This document shows positions 1 through 8,922 of a stretch of DNA of 64,000 bases, in pieces. Where the stretch lies: contig NZ_CP102279.1 in the NCBI RefSeq assembly GCF_025150245.1, positions 416,001-480,000 on the forward strand. The letters are read 5' to 3'. Position numbers and translations under genes: made by a program. Source of the DNA: Dorea formicigenerans. Its GTDB lineage: Bacteria > Bacillota > Clostridia > Lachnospirales > Lachnospiraceae. Numbering within the stretch: position 1 is the first letter of the stretch; each line of letters begins with the position of its first letter. The notes under the pieces were generated by a model. That model was given only the letters and a program-made list of their open reading frames with translations, was not told the origin of the DNA and ran no database searches.

Positions 1-2
1 CA

Positions 3-362
3 CTTCCGGAAGAAGTAACACAGGGAACACTGGAAGGTGATCTTGTTCCAGGAGATATCACATTCTTCCGTCTCCAGAGCACCGCAGACAATATCCTCCG
101 CGGATATATCGCACAGGGCGAGATCCTGCCGGTAGCAACACACTCTTTCGGATCTATCGGAGTATTCGCAATTCCGGAGATGGGACGCTTCTACCGCCAT
201 GTGCTAATTGAGAAGAACTTCCCACATCACGGCGCAGTAGCATTCGGTCATTACGCAAAAGCACTCTACGAAGTATTCAAATATATTGGAGTACCGGTAG
301 ACGAGATTGGATACAACCAGCCGAAAGGTGTAAGATACCCGGACGAAAATCCTTGGGGTTAG
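3..362 (+). CDS. L-fucose isomerase-type sugar isomerase, C-terminal end (5' cut by window)
   Basis: Only the last 119 codons are present; the reading frame is open from base 3 to the TAG at 360-362. The sequence has the look of the C-terminal domain of L-fucose / L-arabinose isomerase family enzymes, which interconvert an aldose and a ketose with a metal cofactor in the cytoplasm. Recognisable stretches are GRFYRHVLIEKNFPHHGAVA and HYAKALYEVFKYIGVP, and the protein ends in NQPKGVRYPDENPWG. Nothing of the sugar operon lies downstream; the next real gene runs on the opposite strand, so this is the end of its transcription unit. The family is clear but the preferred sugar (fucose, arabinose or another) cannot be decided from this fragment. 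Confidence 0.7.
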   Translation, partial: LPEEVTQGTLEGDLVPGDITFFRLQSTADNILRGYIAQGEILPVATHSFGSIGVFAIPEMGRFYRHVLIEKNFPHHGAVAFGHYAKALYEVFKYIGVPVDEIGYNQPKGVRYPDENPWG

Positions 363-488
363 AAAATAGAGATGATGGGAGAATGGAAAGGAACTCTTGA
401 ATTGATATATATTTAATGTTAATATAGATATATCAAAAGAATAAGAAAGGTGCTACCGTTGACGGTTCGCCTGATATTAATGGGTTAT

Positions 489-528
489 GAATAACCGCTC
501 ATGTTTGTAGGACGATGGGCGGTTATTC
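489..528. other. Inverted repeat downstream of the isomerase gene
   Basis: GAATAACCGC (489-498) and GCGGTTATTC (519-528) are perfect inverted repeats around a 20-nt loop, followed by a moderately T-rich stretch. It may end the isomerase transcript. A GGCGGTTATT stem of this sort also occurs at the ends of small type I toxin/antitoxin RNAs in Firmicutes, but I see no toxin reading frame here, so only the structure is reported. The rest of 363-551 holds nothing else I can name. Confidence 0.4.
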
Positions 529-551
529 TTCTGCTATCATTGTAATATTTT

Positions 552-868
552 TTATACTACCACTTCTATGATTTTTTTATTACCCACTTCGATTTCTTTC
601 AATCTTGTCTTTTGGTTCTTATTGAAACTGAAACTCAACAAATATCCCTTTTACAAATGATAGTAATCTAAATATTCAGCCAGTTGTTTTTCGCCTCTTT
701 TGTTGTACTCATCACCTCGCCAGATTTTTAATTCTATTACATACTGTTTTCCTAAATAATCCACGATTATGTCGGTTCGAGTCTGCTCTCGGGGCTGCGC
801 TTCTGTATAATAATTTCCTGTACCATTGATGATTGTATATCCATTCTTATCTCTTAGTATACAAAAAA
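552..868 (-). pseudogene. Remnant of a PD-(D/E)XK nuclease/AAA-ATPase-like protein (C-terminal part, nonsense codon)
   Basis: Read on the minus strand, the frame from about 868 down to the TAA at 552-554 encodes the C-terminal nuclease-like region of the AAA-ATPase/PD-(D/E)XK family common in gut Firmicutes and Bacteroides. Recognisable pieces are IINGTGNYYTEAQ, RTDIIVDY, YVIELKIWRGDEY and KRGEKQLAEYLD. A TAA at 651-653 interrupts it between DYYHL and KGYLLSFSFN, in the same frame; the position is normally a lysine, so a single AAA to TAA change explains it. The N-terminal ATPase part is absent, and the 5' side runs straight into the fprA terminator. It is a truncated, inactivated relic. Confidence 0.65.
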
Positions 869-904
869 ATGTTGAACGACAACTGAAACTGTCATTCAAC
901 ATTT
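867..904 (-). terminator. Rho-independent terminator of fprA
   Basis: ATGTTGAACGACA (869-881) pairs with TGTCATTCAACAT (890-902) around an 8-nt loop. On the minus strand the one imperfect position is a G.U wobble (a C.A mismatch on the plus strand), and the stem is followed by a run of seven T. It lies 18 bases beyond the fprA stop. Confidence 0.8.
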
Positions 905-919
905 TTTAAGGAGTTTTAT

Positions 920-2074
920 TTATTTACATAACTCTTCTGCCAGGTTTTCAAGCTGTGTTGTGCTTTCTTCGTTCAGCGCTGACATAATCTTTACAGTAGT
1001 TTCTGTAAATGTGATTTCTTTGCTCTTTTCAAATAACTGACGCATCACTTTGGCAGCGGTTGCAGCCCAGGAACCGTTTTCAATCAGTCCGATGGTACGT
1101 TTCTGGTAATTGCGTTCGGTCAGTGATTCAATGAACTCTCGCATAAATGGGAAGACATCCCCATTGTAGGTTGTTGTTGCCAGTACGAGGCGGTCATAGC
1201 GGAATGCATCTTCCACAGCCTCGGCAATGTCATCTCTTGCAAGATCTGTGATTGCAACTTTCTCACAGCCTTTGTCTACTAACATCTGAGCCAGTAATTC
1301 AGCAGCTTTCTTTGTATTTCCATAGACGGAAGTATAGGCAATGAGCACGCCTTTATCTTCCGGCTCATAAGTAGACCATGTCTGATACAGGTTCAGATAG
1401 AAGTCCAGATTTTCGTTCAGTACTGGTCCGTGGAGTGGGCAGATGGTCTGGATATCAAGACCGGCAGCCTTCTTAAGAAGAGCCTGTACCTGAGCGCCGT
1501 ATTTTCCAACAATTCCGAAATAATAGCGTCTTGCTTCGCAAGCCCAGTCTTCCTCAACATCCAATGCACCGAATTTTCCAAATGCATCGGCACTGAAGAA
1601 TACTTTTGCATAGGAATCGTAAGTCATAATGACTTCCGGCCAGTGAACCATAGGTGCTGCAACAAATGTAAGTGTATGTTTTCCAAGTTCCAGTGTGTCT
1701 TTTTCTTTGACTACAAGCTGGTGCTCTGCATAATCACATCCAAAGAATTGCTTCATGATGGTAAATGCTTTCGCGCTTGCCACAATTGTGGTATCTGGAT
1801 AATTCTCCATAAATATGCCAATACTTGCGGAGTGATCAGGTTCCATATGTTGAATGATCAGATAGTCTGGTTTTGCATCACCGAGCACATTTTTTATATT
1901 TGCAAGCCATTCTTCTGAAAAATGTGCATCAACGGTATCAAAAATGGCAATTTTATCATCCGTGATCACATAAGAATTGTATGCCATACCATTCTCTACC
2001 TGATGCTGTCCTTCAAAAAGATCAATGTCATGGTCGTTCACGCCAACATATTTGATATCTTCTGTAATAGTCAT
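920..2074 (-). CDS. fprA: Flavodiiron protein FprA (A-type flavoprotein, O2/NO reductase)
   Basis: A 384-residue soluble protein of the flavodiiron family, which reduces O2 to water or NO to N2O and protects anaerobes. The N-terminal half is a metallo-beta-lactamase-like diiron domain with the H-x-E-x-D-H ligand motif in QHMEPDHSAS (H76, E78, D80, H81). The C-terminal part from about residue 245 is a flavodoxin domain with the FMN loop YTSVYGNTKKAAE. The start is the ATG at 2072-2074 because AGGAGG lies 7 bases upstream on the minus strand (2082-2091); an in-frame ATG at 2164 has no such site. Length matches the family. It is monocistronic, ending in the hairpin at 867-904. No rubredoxin or NADH-oxidoreductase domain is fused, so the electron donor must be encoded elsewhere. 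Confidence 0.93.
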   Translation of the reverse strand: MTITEDIKYVGVNDHDIDLFEGQHQVENGMAYNSYVITDDKIAIFDTVDAHFSEEWLANIKNVLGDAKPDYLIIQHMEPDHSASIGIFMENYPDTTIVASAKAFTIMKQFFGCDYAEHQLVVKEKDTLELGKHTLTFVAAPMVHWPEVIMTYDSYAKVFFSADAFGKFGALDVEEDWACEARRYYFGIVGKYGAQVQALLKKAAGLDIQTICPLHGPVLNENLDFYLNLYQTWSTYEPEDKGVLIAYTSVYGNTKKAAELLAQMLVDKGCEKVAITDLARDDIAEAVEDAFRYDRLVLATTTYNGDVFPFMREFIESLTERNYQKRTIGLIENGSWAATAAKVMRQLFEKSKEITFTETTVKIMSALNEESTTQLENLAEELCK

Positions 2075-2344
2075 ATTGATTAATACCTCCTGTATTTTGA
2101 ATTTGTCATTAAAATTAAAAAGTACATCCGCAATTTTTGTAAGAACAAAAGCTGCCTCGTACAAAGCTCAAATTCGCCAGGATTATTATAACGCCATCGA
2201 AGGAAAAAAAGATAGTATTTTACAAAGTGTATTTAGAAAAATACAAAAGAGATTTCAGAATATGTTGACAATAAAAAATGTTGTGCTAATTTATAGAAAA
2301 ATAATTTAATCAACTAAACCGTTGAAGCGGAGATTAAAGCAATC

Positions 2345-2959
2345 ATGCGCGCACAGAGAGTCCGGGGAGGTGAGAGCCGGGTGGAGATGCAGTTTGCCAA
2401 ATGGACCGCTGAGGGCGCAGTCGCAGTTGTAATCAGTATCGGTTCGATATCTGCATACAAGTATATCACCAGTCCGAAGGAAGAGAGCATCCCGCTCGAG
2501 ACTACACTGGAAGATGCTGCAGAGCTGACCACACAGAAGATGATCATCTCAGATGTATTCAGGAGCACAAAGGGAACCATCCCGCTGATCAATAAGAACC
2601 GGTTCCTGGTACAGTATAAAACAACCATCACTGCCGGGCTGGATGTGCAGAACGCAAAGATCAAAGAGACCGATGACAAGATTACGATCACAATCCCGCA
2701 CTGCACGATCGATGAAGATTCGATCAAGATCAAGTCCAGTGACCTGAAGATCTATGACACGAACTTCGCAATTATGAGTGTAGATAAAGAGGCAGTCATG
2801 GAATTAGTCGGGGAAGTAGAAAAGAAGGCAAAGAAAAAAGCAGAATCAGACGAATATGGATTCCTTGAAAATGCAGATGAGAATGCAAAGAAAGTAATCA
2901 AGGGGATGTTCGAAAATGTGGCAGACGGACGGGAAGTCGTCGTAGGATTCGCAAAGTAA
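2345..2959 (+). CDS. DUF4230 family membrane-anchored protein
   Basis: About 190-205 residues. After a short basic N-terminus comes one hydrophobic segment (AEGAVAVVISIGSISAYKYI), then an extracytoplasmic domain typical of DUF4230 (LTTQKMIISDVFRS, DKITITIPHCTIDEDSIKI). The function of the family is unknown. The start is uncertain: the frame opens at ATG 2345 with no good ribosome site, whereas a GTG at 2381 and an ATG at 2387 sit behind GGGGAGG at 2364-2370, so the true protein probably begins at 2381 or 2387. A TTGACA box at 2265-2270 with a weak -10 (TAATTT) could be the promoter. A terminator follows at 3005. Confidence 0.75.
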   Translation: MRAQRVRGGESRVEMQFAKWTAEGAVAVVISIGSISAYKYITSPKEESIPLETTLEDAAELTTQKMIISDVFRSTKGTIPLINKNRFLVQYKTTITAGLDVQNAKIKETDDKITITIPHCTIDEDSIKIKSSDLKIYDTNFAIMSVDKEAVMELVGEVEKKAKKKAESDEYGFLENADENAKKVIKGMFENVADGREVVVGFAK

Positions 2960-3004
2960 GACGATAAAACCGGAGAATGATAAAGCAGAATAGAAAATAA
3001 AGGA

Positions 3005-3045
3005 AAAAGCTATTGCAGATATTGGATGCAATAGCTTTTGTCTTG
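3005..3045 (+). terminator. Rho-independent terminator after the DUF4230 gene
   Basis: AAAAGCTATTGCA (3005-3017) pairs perfectly with TGCAATAGCTTTT (3027-3039) around a 9-base loop, followed by a T-rich tail. Confidence 0.75.
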
Positions 3046-3285
3046 TGCTACGATGTGTCCGGAAGAAGCTGCCGGATGCTGCAACTGTCATCAGAATGTC
3101 AGCATATGTCTATAAAAAAATAGCAGAGAGAAAAAATATGCATAAAAAACAAGAAAAAGGAAAATAATGGGGCTGCTTGAATTGACTTAATGAGAAAAAG
3201 AAGCTAATATAAAATTAACTGTGGGAGTCTATGCCCACGGGGGAAAATATTTTTGGAATGAAAAATTAATAGGAGTAGAAAAGCG

Positions 3286-6200
3286 ATGAAGAAGAGAAAG
3301 TACAAGCAGTTGCTTGCATCAGTAATTGCCTGTTCTATGGTGCTTTCAGGAATGCCGGCAACCGCATACGCTGCCGGAAATGACACCGCTCAGGAAGTAC
3401 AGTCAGAAGACCAGACTTCAGGAACTGCCGGATCAGAAGATTCAAGCAGTGCCGGACAGCAGGAAAATGCTGGAAACCAGACGACTGCCGGAACGAATGA
3501 AAGCACATCGACTGAATCAGACAGCAATAGTCAGACAAACAGTTCACAGGATAACACATCCAAGAACAACACAGCACAGTCAGGCACAACACAGAACAAC
3601 ACAGCACAGTCAGACACAACACAGAACAACACAGCACAGTCAGGCACAACACAGAACAACACAGCTTCCCAGCCGGCAGCAGCTGATGCGCAGAGTGCGC
3701 AGGATGCGAAAGCGGTTAAGGCAGGAAATGTATTGGAGATTCACAAAGGTGAGACAATCAAAGGTGCTACGTTGTTAAAGGATTTTAAAGATTGGTTTGG
3801 TGCTGCTACAAGGTATCGATATAAAAAGACTGCAAGTACTGATGATTGGAATGAAATAACACCATTAGATTTATCTAAGGAGTATACCTTAGCATCTGGA
3901 ACTGTGACAGTTGAAAAGTATATCAAAACAGGCGGGTCATGGATTAATCCTACAATGGAATGGGTACAGGCTGGAACATTCACAGTCAAGAATTACAGCA
4001 ATGTAACTTTCAATGTCACAAACATTGAAGGCGCAGGTGTCAAGATTGATGGTACCGCTGTTACAGACACTGTAAAATCCTACGACACAGAGAACAAAAC
4101 ATTTACAGTCAATGACGTAGATGGCTATGATGTAACTGTAAAAAATGGTGAAACACCAATGACTCCAAATGCAGATGGCTTCTATACACTGCCGGTTACA
4201 GATGCAACAATCAATGTTGTATACGAAGCAACAGCTGGTGCATTTGTTAATGTAACCAATCCAGAGAACGGAAAAATTACAATTGATGGTCAGGATATAG
4301 CTAGCAAGAAAGTTGCACTGAATTCTACTTATACAGTTAATGTAACACCGGATAACGGGTATGCGGTAGAAAATATATTTGTAAACAATAATCCTGTAGA
4401 GGATGTTACTTATGCTAACCAGACAGCAACAGTTACTTTAAAGACTGGTGATTTGGATAATGAAATATTTAATATTACTGCTCAGATAGTTCAGTGTAAG
4501 TTAGATGTGAAAGATGCCGAGGTATCATATCACAATGGAATGTCAACAGATAAGATTGCGCAGAATATCTTTGCTGCAGTTGTTGGAACAGACAATGTAC
4601 CGGAGATTACATTGAATGATGTAACAATTGAGTACGATGCATCGTTGACAGGATTAGGTAACTGGAAGGCAATCGGTTATCAGCCAGAGTGGTATGAACC
4701 AACTTTACATGAATTTGGAAAGAGTACTGAAAAAATCCGTATCACCTACAAGGGAACAGACAAGTATCCATTTATGCAGAAGACTGTTACAATCACATTA
4801 AAAGACCTTCGTGAGGAAACTACACTTTCTATCAACGATGGAATTATGATGAAGTATCAGTCAACTGAGATGATGGATGCAGTAATCAAAGTTCTGATTG
4901 CTCAGAATGCAACTGTAACAGATAAAGCAGGTAATAAGATTGAGACAACAGCAGATGACTTTACTTATACTCCATCTACAGATGAATGGAAAGCAGGAGA
5001 ACAGGAAATCACAGTTACCTATAACGGAAATGAAGATTATCTGTCAAGTTCTGCGACAACAACCATCACAATCAAAAAAGGTGATGCAAAGGTATGGGTA
5101 AACAGCCAGAATATTAAATATGGCGAAAGCTTCTCTCAGATATTCTCAAGTGATCCATCAGATGCAGCACCACTTGGAATGATTGTTGGAATCGATGGAA
5201 ATGGAAAATCATTTGTTGGATTTGATGTTTCTAATATTGTTATCAAACAGAAAGTTCCTGTAATTGGTACAATAGAAGTACCATTGGAACAGGCAATTTT
5301 AGCATTAGTACCGGATGGAAAAGTGACCGTTGGAAATCTTATGACCGTTATCAACAAGCTTCCTGATTTAGGAGATAATGCAGGTATTATTTCCGCTGTA
5401 CAGAAAGTTGTTAATCAGATTCTGAAGATTTATCCGGCAGCAGCAGACTGGTCTATTTCTTTCAAACGACCAACAGAATCAGGTGTATACCTTGCAGCAG
5501 GAGCATCTACAAGCCAGAACTACAACACAGCAGTAGGTGTTGGATACCTGACAATTGCACCTCAGTCAAAAGATGTAAAACTGGAGTTCAATAGTCCACT
5601 TCCAAAGAATTGTACTTTAACGTATGAGGAAGCACAGGAATTTGACTTTAGTGGAAAAGCAACACAGAACGGGCAAACTGTCAGTGCGAATATTAAGACA
5701 AAATATGTGGGTGTAACAGCTGACGGAAAATGGGTAAGCAGTAAAGGCAATGAGCCGGAAGATGCACTCAGAGAGCCAGGTAATTATGTAGAAAAAATCT
5801 ACACAGTTGGTGGCAATTATGTAGCGGCACCAATCGTCAGATGCTATACAGTAAAAAAAGCTGAGACAGAGATTAGATTTGATGATAGTATAGATCTTGA
5901 AGTTCCGTATGATGGACAGCCACACGGCATAACAGCAGGTGTATACCATGGAGACGAAAGAATCGCAGAAGCAGATATCATTTATATGAGTTCATCAGGA
6001 TATAAGAGTGCAGAAAAGCCGACAGATGCAGGAATGTATCAGGTAATGGCTTCTTACAAAGGTGATTCTAAGTATGCATGTGTAGATGCTAAATACACAA
6101 GATTATTTATAAAACAAAAAGTAGTTACAGTTACACCAAATGCTCCTCAGAATCCAATTTACTATCGTGATCAGTTACCAGAATTCACTTACACAGTAAC

Positions 6201-7182
6201 AGATGAAAATGGTAAGGTATTATCTGAAGAAGAGATTGCAAGTCTTGGAACAGTCTCTGTTGTTAAAACACCAGAAGATGTAACACCAGGACATTACACA
6301 ATCAAAGCCCAGGTTGAAAATGCAAACAAGAATTATGATATTACTTGTGGAGATAGAAAATTTGATATTCTTGCAAGACCAATCACAATCAAGACAATGA
6401 ACATGGCCATCGAATATGGTGATGATGTACCGGATGTTGATTATTACATCTCCGACATGAACGGTGAACTGGCAGATCCAGCAATTGTAAGTGGAGCAGA
6501 CTTCCCGTCATTAGACTTCAGCATTGAAGGACAGGACGAAGGAAAACACCTGGCAGCAAGCACTACACCATATGCAATTAACGTTAGTGGATTAGACAAT
6601 GCAAACTTCAAGGTAACATATGAAGGCGGAAGCCTTACAGTTAACCCAAGAAAGATTAACATCTCTATCGACTCTAAGAAGAAGGTAGAAGATGACGCTG
6701 ATCCGGAACTGACATACACAGTATCAAGAGCAACTGGAGAAGCTGTTGCACAGGCAGTTGAAGATACAACTGCAGCAAGTGCTGTTGTAGAAGGTGACGA
6801 GCTTGGAGTTACATTAACCCGTGAAGCTGGTGAGACAGTTGGATTATATGACATTTACGCAAATGTAGAAGGATTAAATTCAAACTATGCATTAGCTGAG
6901 ACACCGGACGGAACAGATAAGTTCGAGATCGTGAAGAAAGGAACTGTTATCGATGATAATAAGAAACCTTCTGATCAGAACCCATCAGGCGATAAGACGA
7001 CTGTAAAGGGTGACAACAAGAACAACAAGAATACAAACACTGCCAAGAAAGCTGACAATACAAAGAAGAATCAGCCGAAGACAGGTGACAATTCACACGT
7101 TATGTTCTATCTGTTCATGATCGAGGCTGCAATGGTTGCAGCATTCATTACTCTGATCTTCAGAAGAAGACGCAGAAGCTAA
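3286..7182 (+). CDS. Large LPXTG-type cell-wall-anchored surface protein with MBG/Ig-like repeats
   Basis: A 1298-residue surface protein. Residues 1-30 form a signal peptide (KKRKYKQ, hydrophobic core, cleavage near AYAA). Residues ~32-145 are a Ser/Thr/Asn/Gln-rich stalk containing 10-residue repeats (NNTAQSGTTQ). The body has bacterial Ig-like/MBG-type modules; clear ones start near residue 874 (YDGQPHGITAGVYHGDERI) and follow from ~945 (YYRDQLPEFTYTV), ~1035 (IEYGDDVPDVDYYI) and ~1125. A Lys/Asn-rich spacer leads to the sortase signal QPKTG at 1263-1267, a membrane span and an RRRRR tail. Such proteins are attached to peptidoglycan by sortase and often act in adhesion or mucus binding; the ligand is unknown. 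The ATG at 3286 follows AGGAG; the upstream leader has a small hairpin (GTGGG/CCCAC, 3222-3239). No sortase gene is in the window. Confidence 0.85.
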   Translation: MKKRKYKQLLASVIACSMVLSGMPATAYAAGNDTAQEVQSEDQTSGTAGSEDSSSAGQQENAGNQTTAGTNESTSTESDSNSQTNSSQDNTSKNNTAQSGTTQNNTAQSDTTQNNTAQSGTTQNNTASQPAAADAQSAQDAKAVKAGNVLEIHKGETIKGATLLKDFKDWFGAATRYRYKKTASTDDWNEITPLDLSKEYTLASGTVTVEKYIKTGGSWINPTMEWVQAGTFTVKNYSNVTFNVTNIEGAGVKIDGTAVTDTVKSYDTENKTFTVNDVDGYDVTVKNGETPMTPNADGFYTLPVTDATINVVYEATAGAFVNVTNPENGKITIDGQDIASKKVALNSTYTVNVTPDNGYAVENIFVNNNPVEDVTYANQTATVTLKTGDLDNEIFNITAQIVQCKLDVKDAEVSYHNGMSTDKIAQNIFAAVVGTDNVPEITLNDVTIEYDASLTGLGNWKAIGYQPEWYEPTLHEFGKSTEKIRITYKGTDKYPFMQKTVTITLKDLREETTLSINDGIMMKYQSTEMMDAVIKVLIAQNATVTDKAGNKIETTADDFTYTPSTDEWKAGEQEITVTYNGNEDYLSSSATTTITIKKGDAKVWVNSQNIKYGESFSQIFSSDPSDAAPLGMIVGIDGNGKSFVGFDVSNIVIKQKVPVIGTIEVPLEQAILALVPDGKVTVGNLMTVINKLPDLGDNAGIISAVQKVVNQILKIYPAAADWSISFKRPTESGVYLAAGASTSQNYNTAVGVGYLTIAPQSKDVKLEFNSPLPKNCTLTYEEAQEFDFSGKATQNGQTVSANIKTKYVGVTADGKWVSSKGNEPEDALREPGNYVEKIYTVGGNYVAAPIVRCYTVKKAETEIRFDDSIDLEVPYDGQPHGITAGVYHGDERIAEADIIYMSSSGYKSAEKPTDAGMYQVMASYKGDSKYACVDAKYTRLFIKQKVVTVTPNAPQNPIYYRDQLPEFTYTVTDENGKVLSEEEIASLGTVSVVKTPEDVTPGHYTIKAQVENANKNYDITCGDRKFDILARPITIKTMNMAIEYGDDVPDVDYYISDMNGELADPAIVSGADFPSLDFSIEGQDEGKHLAASTTPYAINVSGLDNANFKVTYEGGSLTVNPRKINISIDSKKKVEDDADPELTYTVSRATGEAVAQAVEDTTAASAVVEGDELGVTLTREAGETVGLYDIYANVEGLNSNYALAETPDGTDKFEIVKKGTVIDDNKKPSDQNPSGDKTTVKGDNKNNKNTNTAKKADNTKKNQPKTGDNSHVMFYLFMIEAAMVAAFITLIFRRRRRS
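3565..3664 (+). repeat. 30-bp tandem repeat inside the surface protein gene
   Basis: Three full copies (3565-3594, 3595-3624, 3625-3654) plus 10 bases of a fourth. The copies differ at one base, and each encodes NNTAQ(S)(G/D)TTQ. Being a multiple of three, copy-number change would alter stalk length without a frameshift. Confidence 0.9.
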
Positions 7183-7233
7183 TCAAAGATCATAAAAGAT
7201 ATAATAGAAATGTCTGTCAAAGACGATAAATAG

Positions 7234-7290
7234 GAGACCGCAGGTCAGGCCCGCTTAAGAGCCGGATCTGCGGTTTCTCTTGTATTTTCA
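7234..7290 (+). terminator. Terminator of the surface protein gene
   Basis: GAGACCGCAGGTC (7234-7246) pairs with GATCTGCGG-TTTCTC (7265-7279) with a two-base bulge, followed by TTGTATTTTC. Confidence 0.7.
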
Positions 7291-7317
7291 AAAAGGTGGT
7301 TTATACTGATAACAGTT

Positions 7318-7416
7318 CAATACAACCAGGGGAGCTTGTGAGACAAAGCTGAGAGTAAGGTATGACCTTAGACCCTAGAACCTGTTTGGATAATGCCATG
7401 TAGGAAGTGTTTGTCA
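7318..7416 (+). promoter_or_regulatory. TPP riboswitch (THI element), now upstream of trp remnants
   Basis: The conserved thiamine pyrophosphate aptamer is present in order: ACCAGGGGAGC near 7326, GCTGAGAG, ACCTTAGACCCT, GAACCTG, GGATAATGCCATGTAGGAAG and the closing P1 strand GTGT. These match the well-known THI-box consensus, including the pyrimidine-binding CUGAGA and the GGAUAAUGCC segment. Normally it controls thiamine synthesis or transport genes. Here the first coding sequence downstream is a broken trpE, about 30 bases after the aptamer, and I see no intrinsic terminator with a T-run between them. The original thi gene has apparently been deleted and the aptamer left behind. Confidence 0.93.
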
Positions 7417-7445
7417 GAAGAGTATAAAGTTAGATTGACATCTGA

Positions 7446-8114
7446 GTGTATCCGCATTTCTGTCAAGGGCGTTTTCCGGTCTGCCGGGAAATGTATTCCG
7501 ACAGATATACGCTGGCTGAGGTCATGCGCATTTTAAGAAAAGAAAGCAGGCACGGCTATTTACTTGAGAGTGCGGGCCAGACCGAGCAGTGGGGACGATA
7601 TTAATTTCTTGGATACGATCCATCCATGGAGATCACTTGTACCGACGGGAAGATGCGGATCAGAAAGACCAGTCTGGGAGGCTGGTCAGAGGAAGAACTT
7701 CGGACAGTTGATCACCCGGGTCAGGTGCTTCGTGAGATTATTGATGAGAACCGGACACCGGAACTTCCGGGGATTCCAACATTTACCGGAGTTCGCTCGG
7801 CGGATTTGGAGCAATCTTATGAAAAAGCGGAGGCGAAGTTGAATGAGATAGAGAAGATTCTGAAAACAGGTGAGAAAATGGAATTTCCACCGATCCAGTT
7901 AAAAACCGAAATCAAGCCTCAATTCTCTGAAGAAAAATACGAGAAAATGGTAGAGAAAGCGAAGCATTATATTCGGGAGGGAGACATTTTCCAGGTAGTT
8001 CTGTCAAATCCGATGCGGGCGAAGGCCGAGGAAAGTCTTTTTGATACATACCGGGTGCTTCGGACGCACAATCCTTCTCCGTACATGCTCTATTTTTCCA
8101 GTGACGACATCGAG
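7446..8114 (+). pseudogene. trpE: Anthranilate synthase component I (TrpE) remnant, truncated at both ends, nonsense codon
   Basis: One frame from about 7446 reads as TrpE: CREMYSDRYTLAEVMRIL, HGYLLESAGQTEQWGRY, then a TAA at 7602-7604 where a serine is expected, then [20 protein letters not shown]. It continues through [20 protein letters not shown] and [16 protein letters not shown]. The first ~20 codons are missing or scrambled. A further stretch after FTGV (glycine-rich and linker region) seems lost, because [16 protein letters not shown] skips residues normally present. At 8109-8117 TrpE stops and the frame continues as TrpB. The chorismate-binding C-terminal half is gone, so no enzyme can be made. 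Confidence 0.85.
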
Positions 8115-8255
8115 AGCGCTCACGCAGTAGCATATGCAAAGAAAATCGTACCACAGATGGACAAAGATGAGATTGTAGTCATTACATTATCCGGACGCGG
8201 AGACAAGGACTGTGCAGCAATCGCACGTTACAGAGGGGAGAATATCCATGAATAA
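8112..8255 (+). pseudogene. trpB: Tryptophan synthase beta (TrpB) C-terminal remnant fused in frame to TrpE'
   Basis: The last ~47 codons of TrpB ([40 protein letters not shown]) follow directly on the TrpE fragment without a frame change. The genes normally between them (trpG/D, trpC, trpF and most of trpB) are absent. The junction sits at a sequence (ATCGAGAGC) that fits both TrpE (DDIE) and TrpB (LES), as expected for a deletion at short homology. The pyridoxal-phosphate lysine region of TrpB is lost. Confidence 0.85.
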
Positions 8256-8904
8256 AAACATAAAAAAAGCATTTGGAAAAGGGAAAGCATTTATTCCATT
8301 CATCACTTGTGGTAATCCGTCGCTGGCGGTGACAGAACGAATTGTGTACGCTATGGAAGAGGCAGGCGCAGACCTCATTGAACTTGGAATTCCATTTTCA
8401 GATCCGACAGCAGAAGGCCCGGTCATTCAGGCGGCAAATGTACGGGCGCTCTCAGGCGGCGTGACAACCGACAAAATATTTGACCTGGTAAGGCGTATTC
8501 GTCAGAAAACTTCTATACCAATGGTTTTCATGACCTATGCAAATGTGGTATACTCTTATGGTACAGAGCGCTTTGCGAAGGTGGCAGCAGAAATCGGGAT
8601 GGACGGACTTATTTTGCCGGACGTACCATTTGAAGAGAAAGAAGAATTTGCCATACCATTTAAAGAGCATGGATTGGATCTCATCTCCTTGATCGCAACG
8701 ACTTCCCACGAGAGAATTGCCATGATCGCAAAAGAAGCAGAAGGATTCGGAATCTCGGAACCCAAGCAGGCGGAGAAAATGGCATCCCAGTCAGATGGAG
8801 TTATTGTAGGTTCAGCAATTGTGAAGCTCTGTGAAAAATATGGAGCAGATTGTGTCCCACACATTTCCACATTTGTGAAAGAGATGAAGGACGCAATCCG
8901 GTAG
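8248..8904 (+). pseudogene. trpA: Tryptophan synthase alpha (TrpA) with in-frame internal deletion
   Basis: Starts at the ATG 8248 overlapping the trpB' stop, as in intact operons. The N-terminal two-thirds is normal TrpA: AFGKGKAFIPFITCGNPSL, the catalytic Glu in DLIELGIPFSDPTAEGP, and FMTYANVV. After KEAEGF (about 8747) it jumps to GISEPKQAEKM. The ~40 residues that normally lie between, with the VSSLGVTG phosphate-binding loop, are missing. GGATTC is a natural short repeat for such a deletion. The remaining 218 residues keep the frame, but without loop 6 and the phosphate site the enzyme should be inactive. Confidence 0.85.
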
Positions 8905-8922
8905 AAAGGACATGCGTAGAAA

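Noticed and set aside
651..902. An intact 83-residue gene at 651-902
   Set aside because: Its start lies in the fprA terminator hairpin and its stop interrupts a frame that continues to 552 with clear family homology; it is part of a pseudogene.
3326..3778. Plus- and minus-strand reading frames rich in His/Thr or Cys/Leu repeats at 3326-3778 and 3335-3652
   Set aside because: They are out-of-frame readings of the tandem repeat in the surface protein gene.
7564..7842. A separate 92-residue gene
   Set aside because: Out of frame with the TrpE remnant, which explains the same bases by clear homology; no ribosome site.
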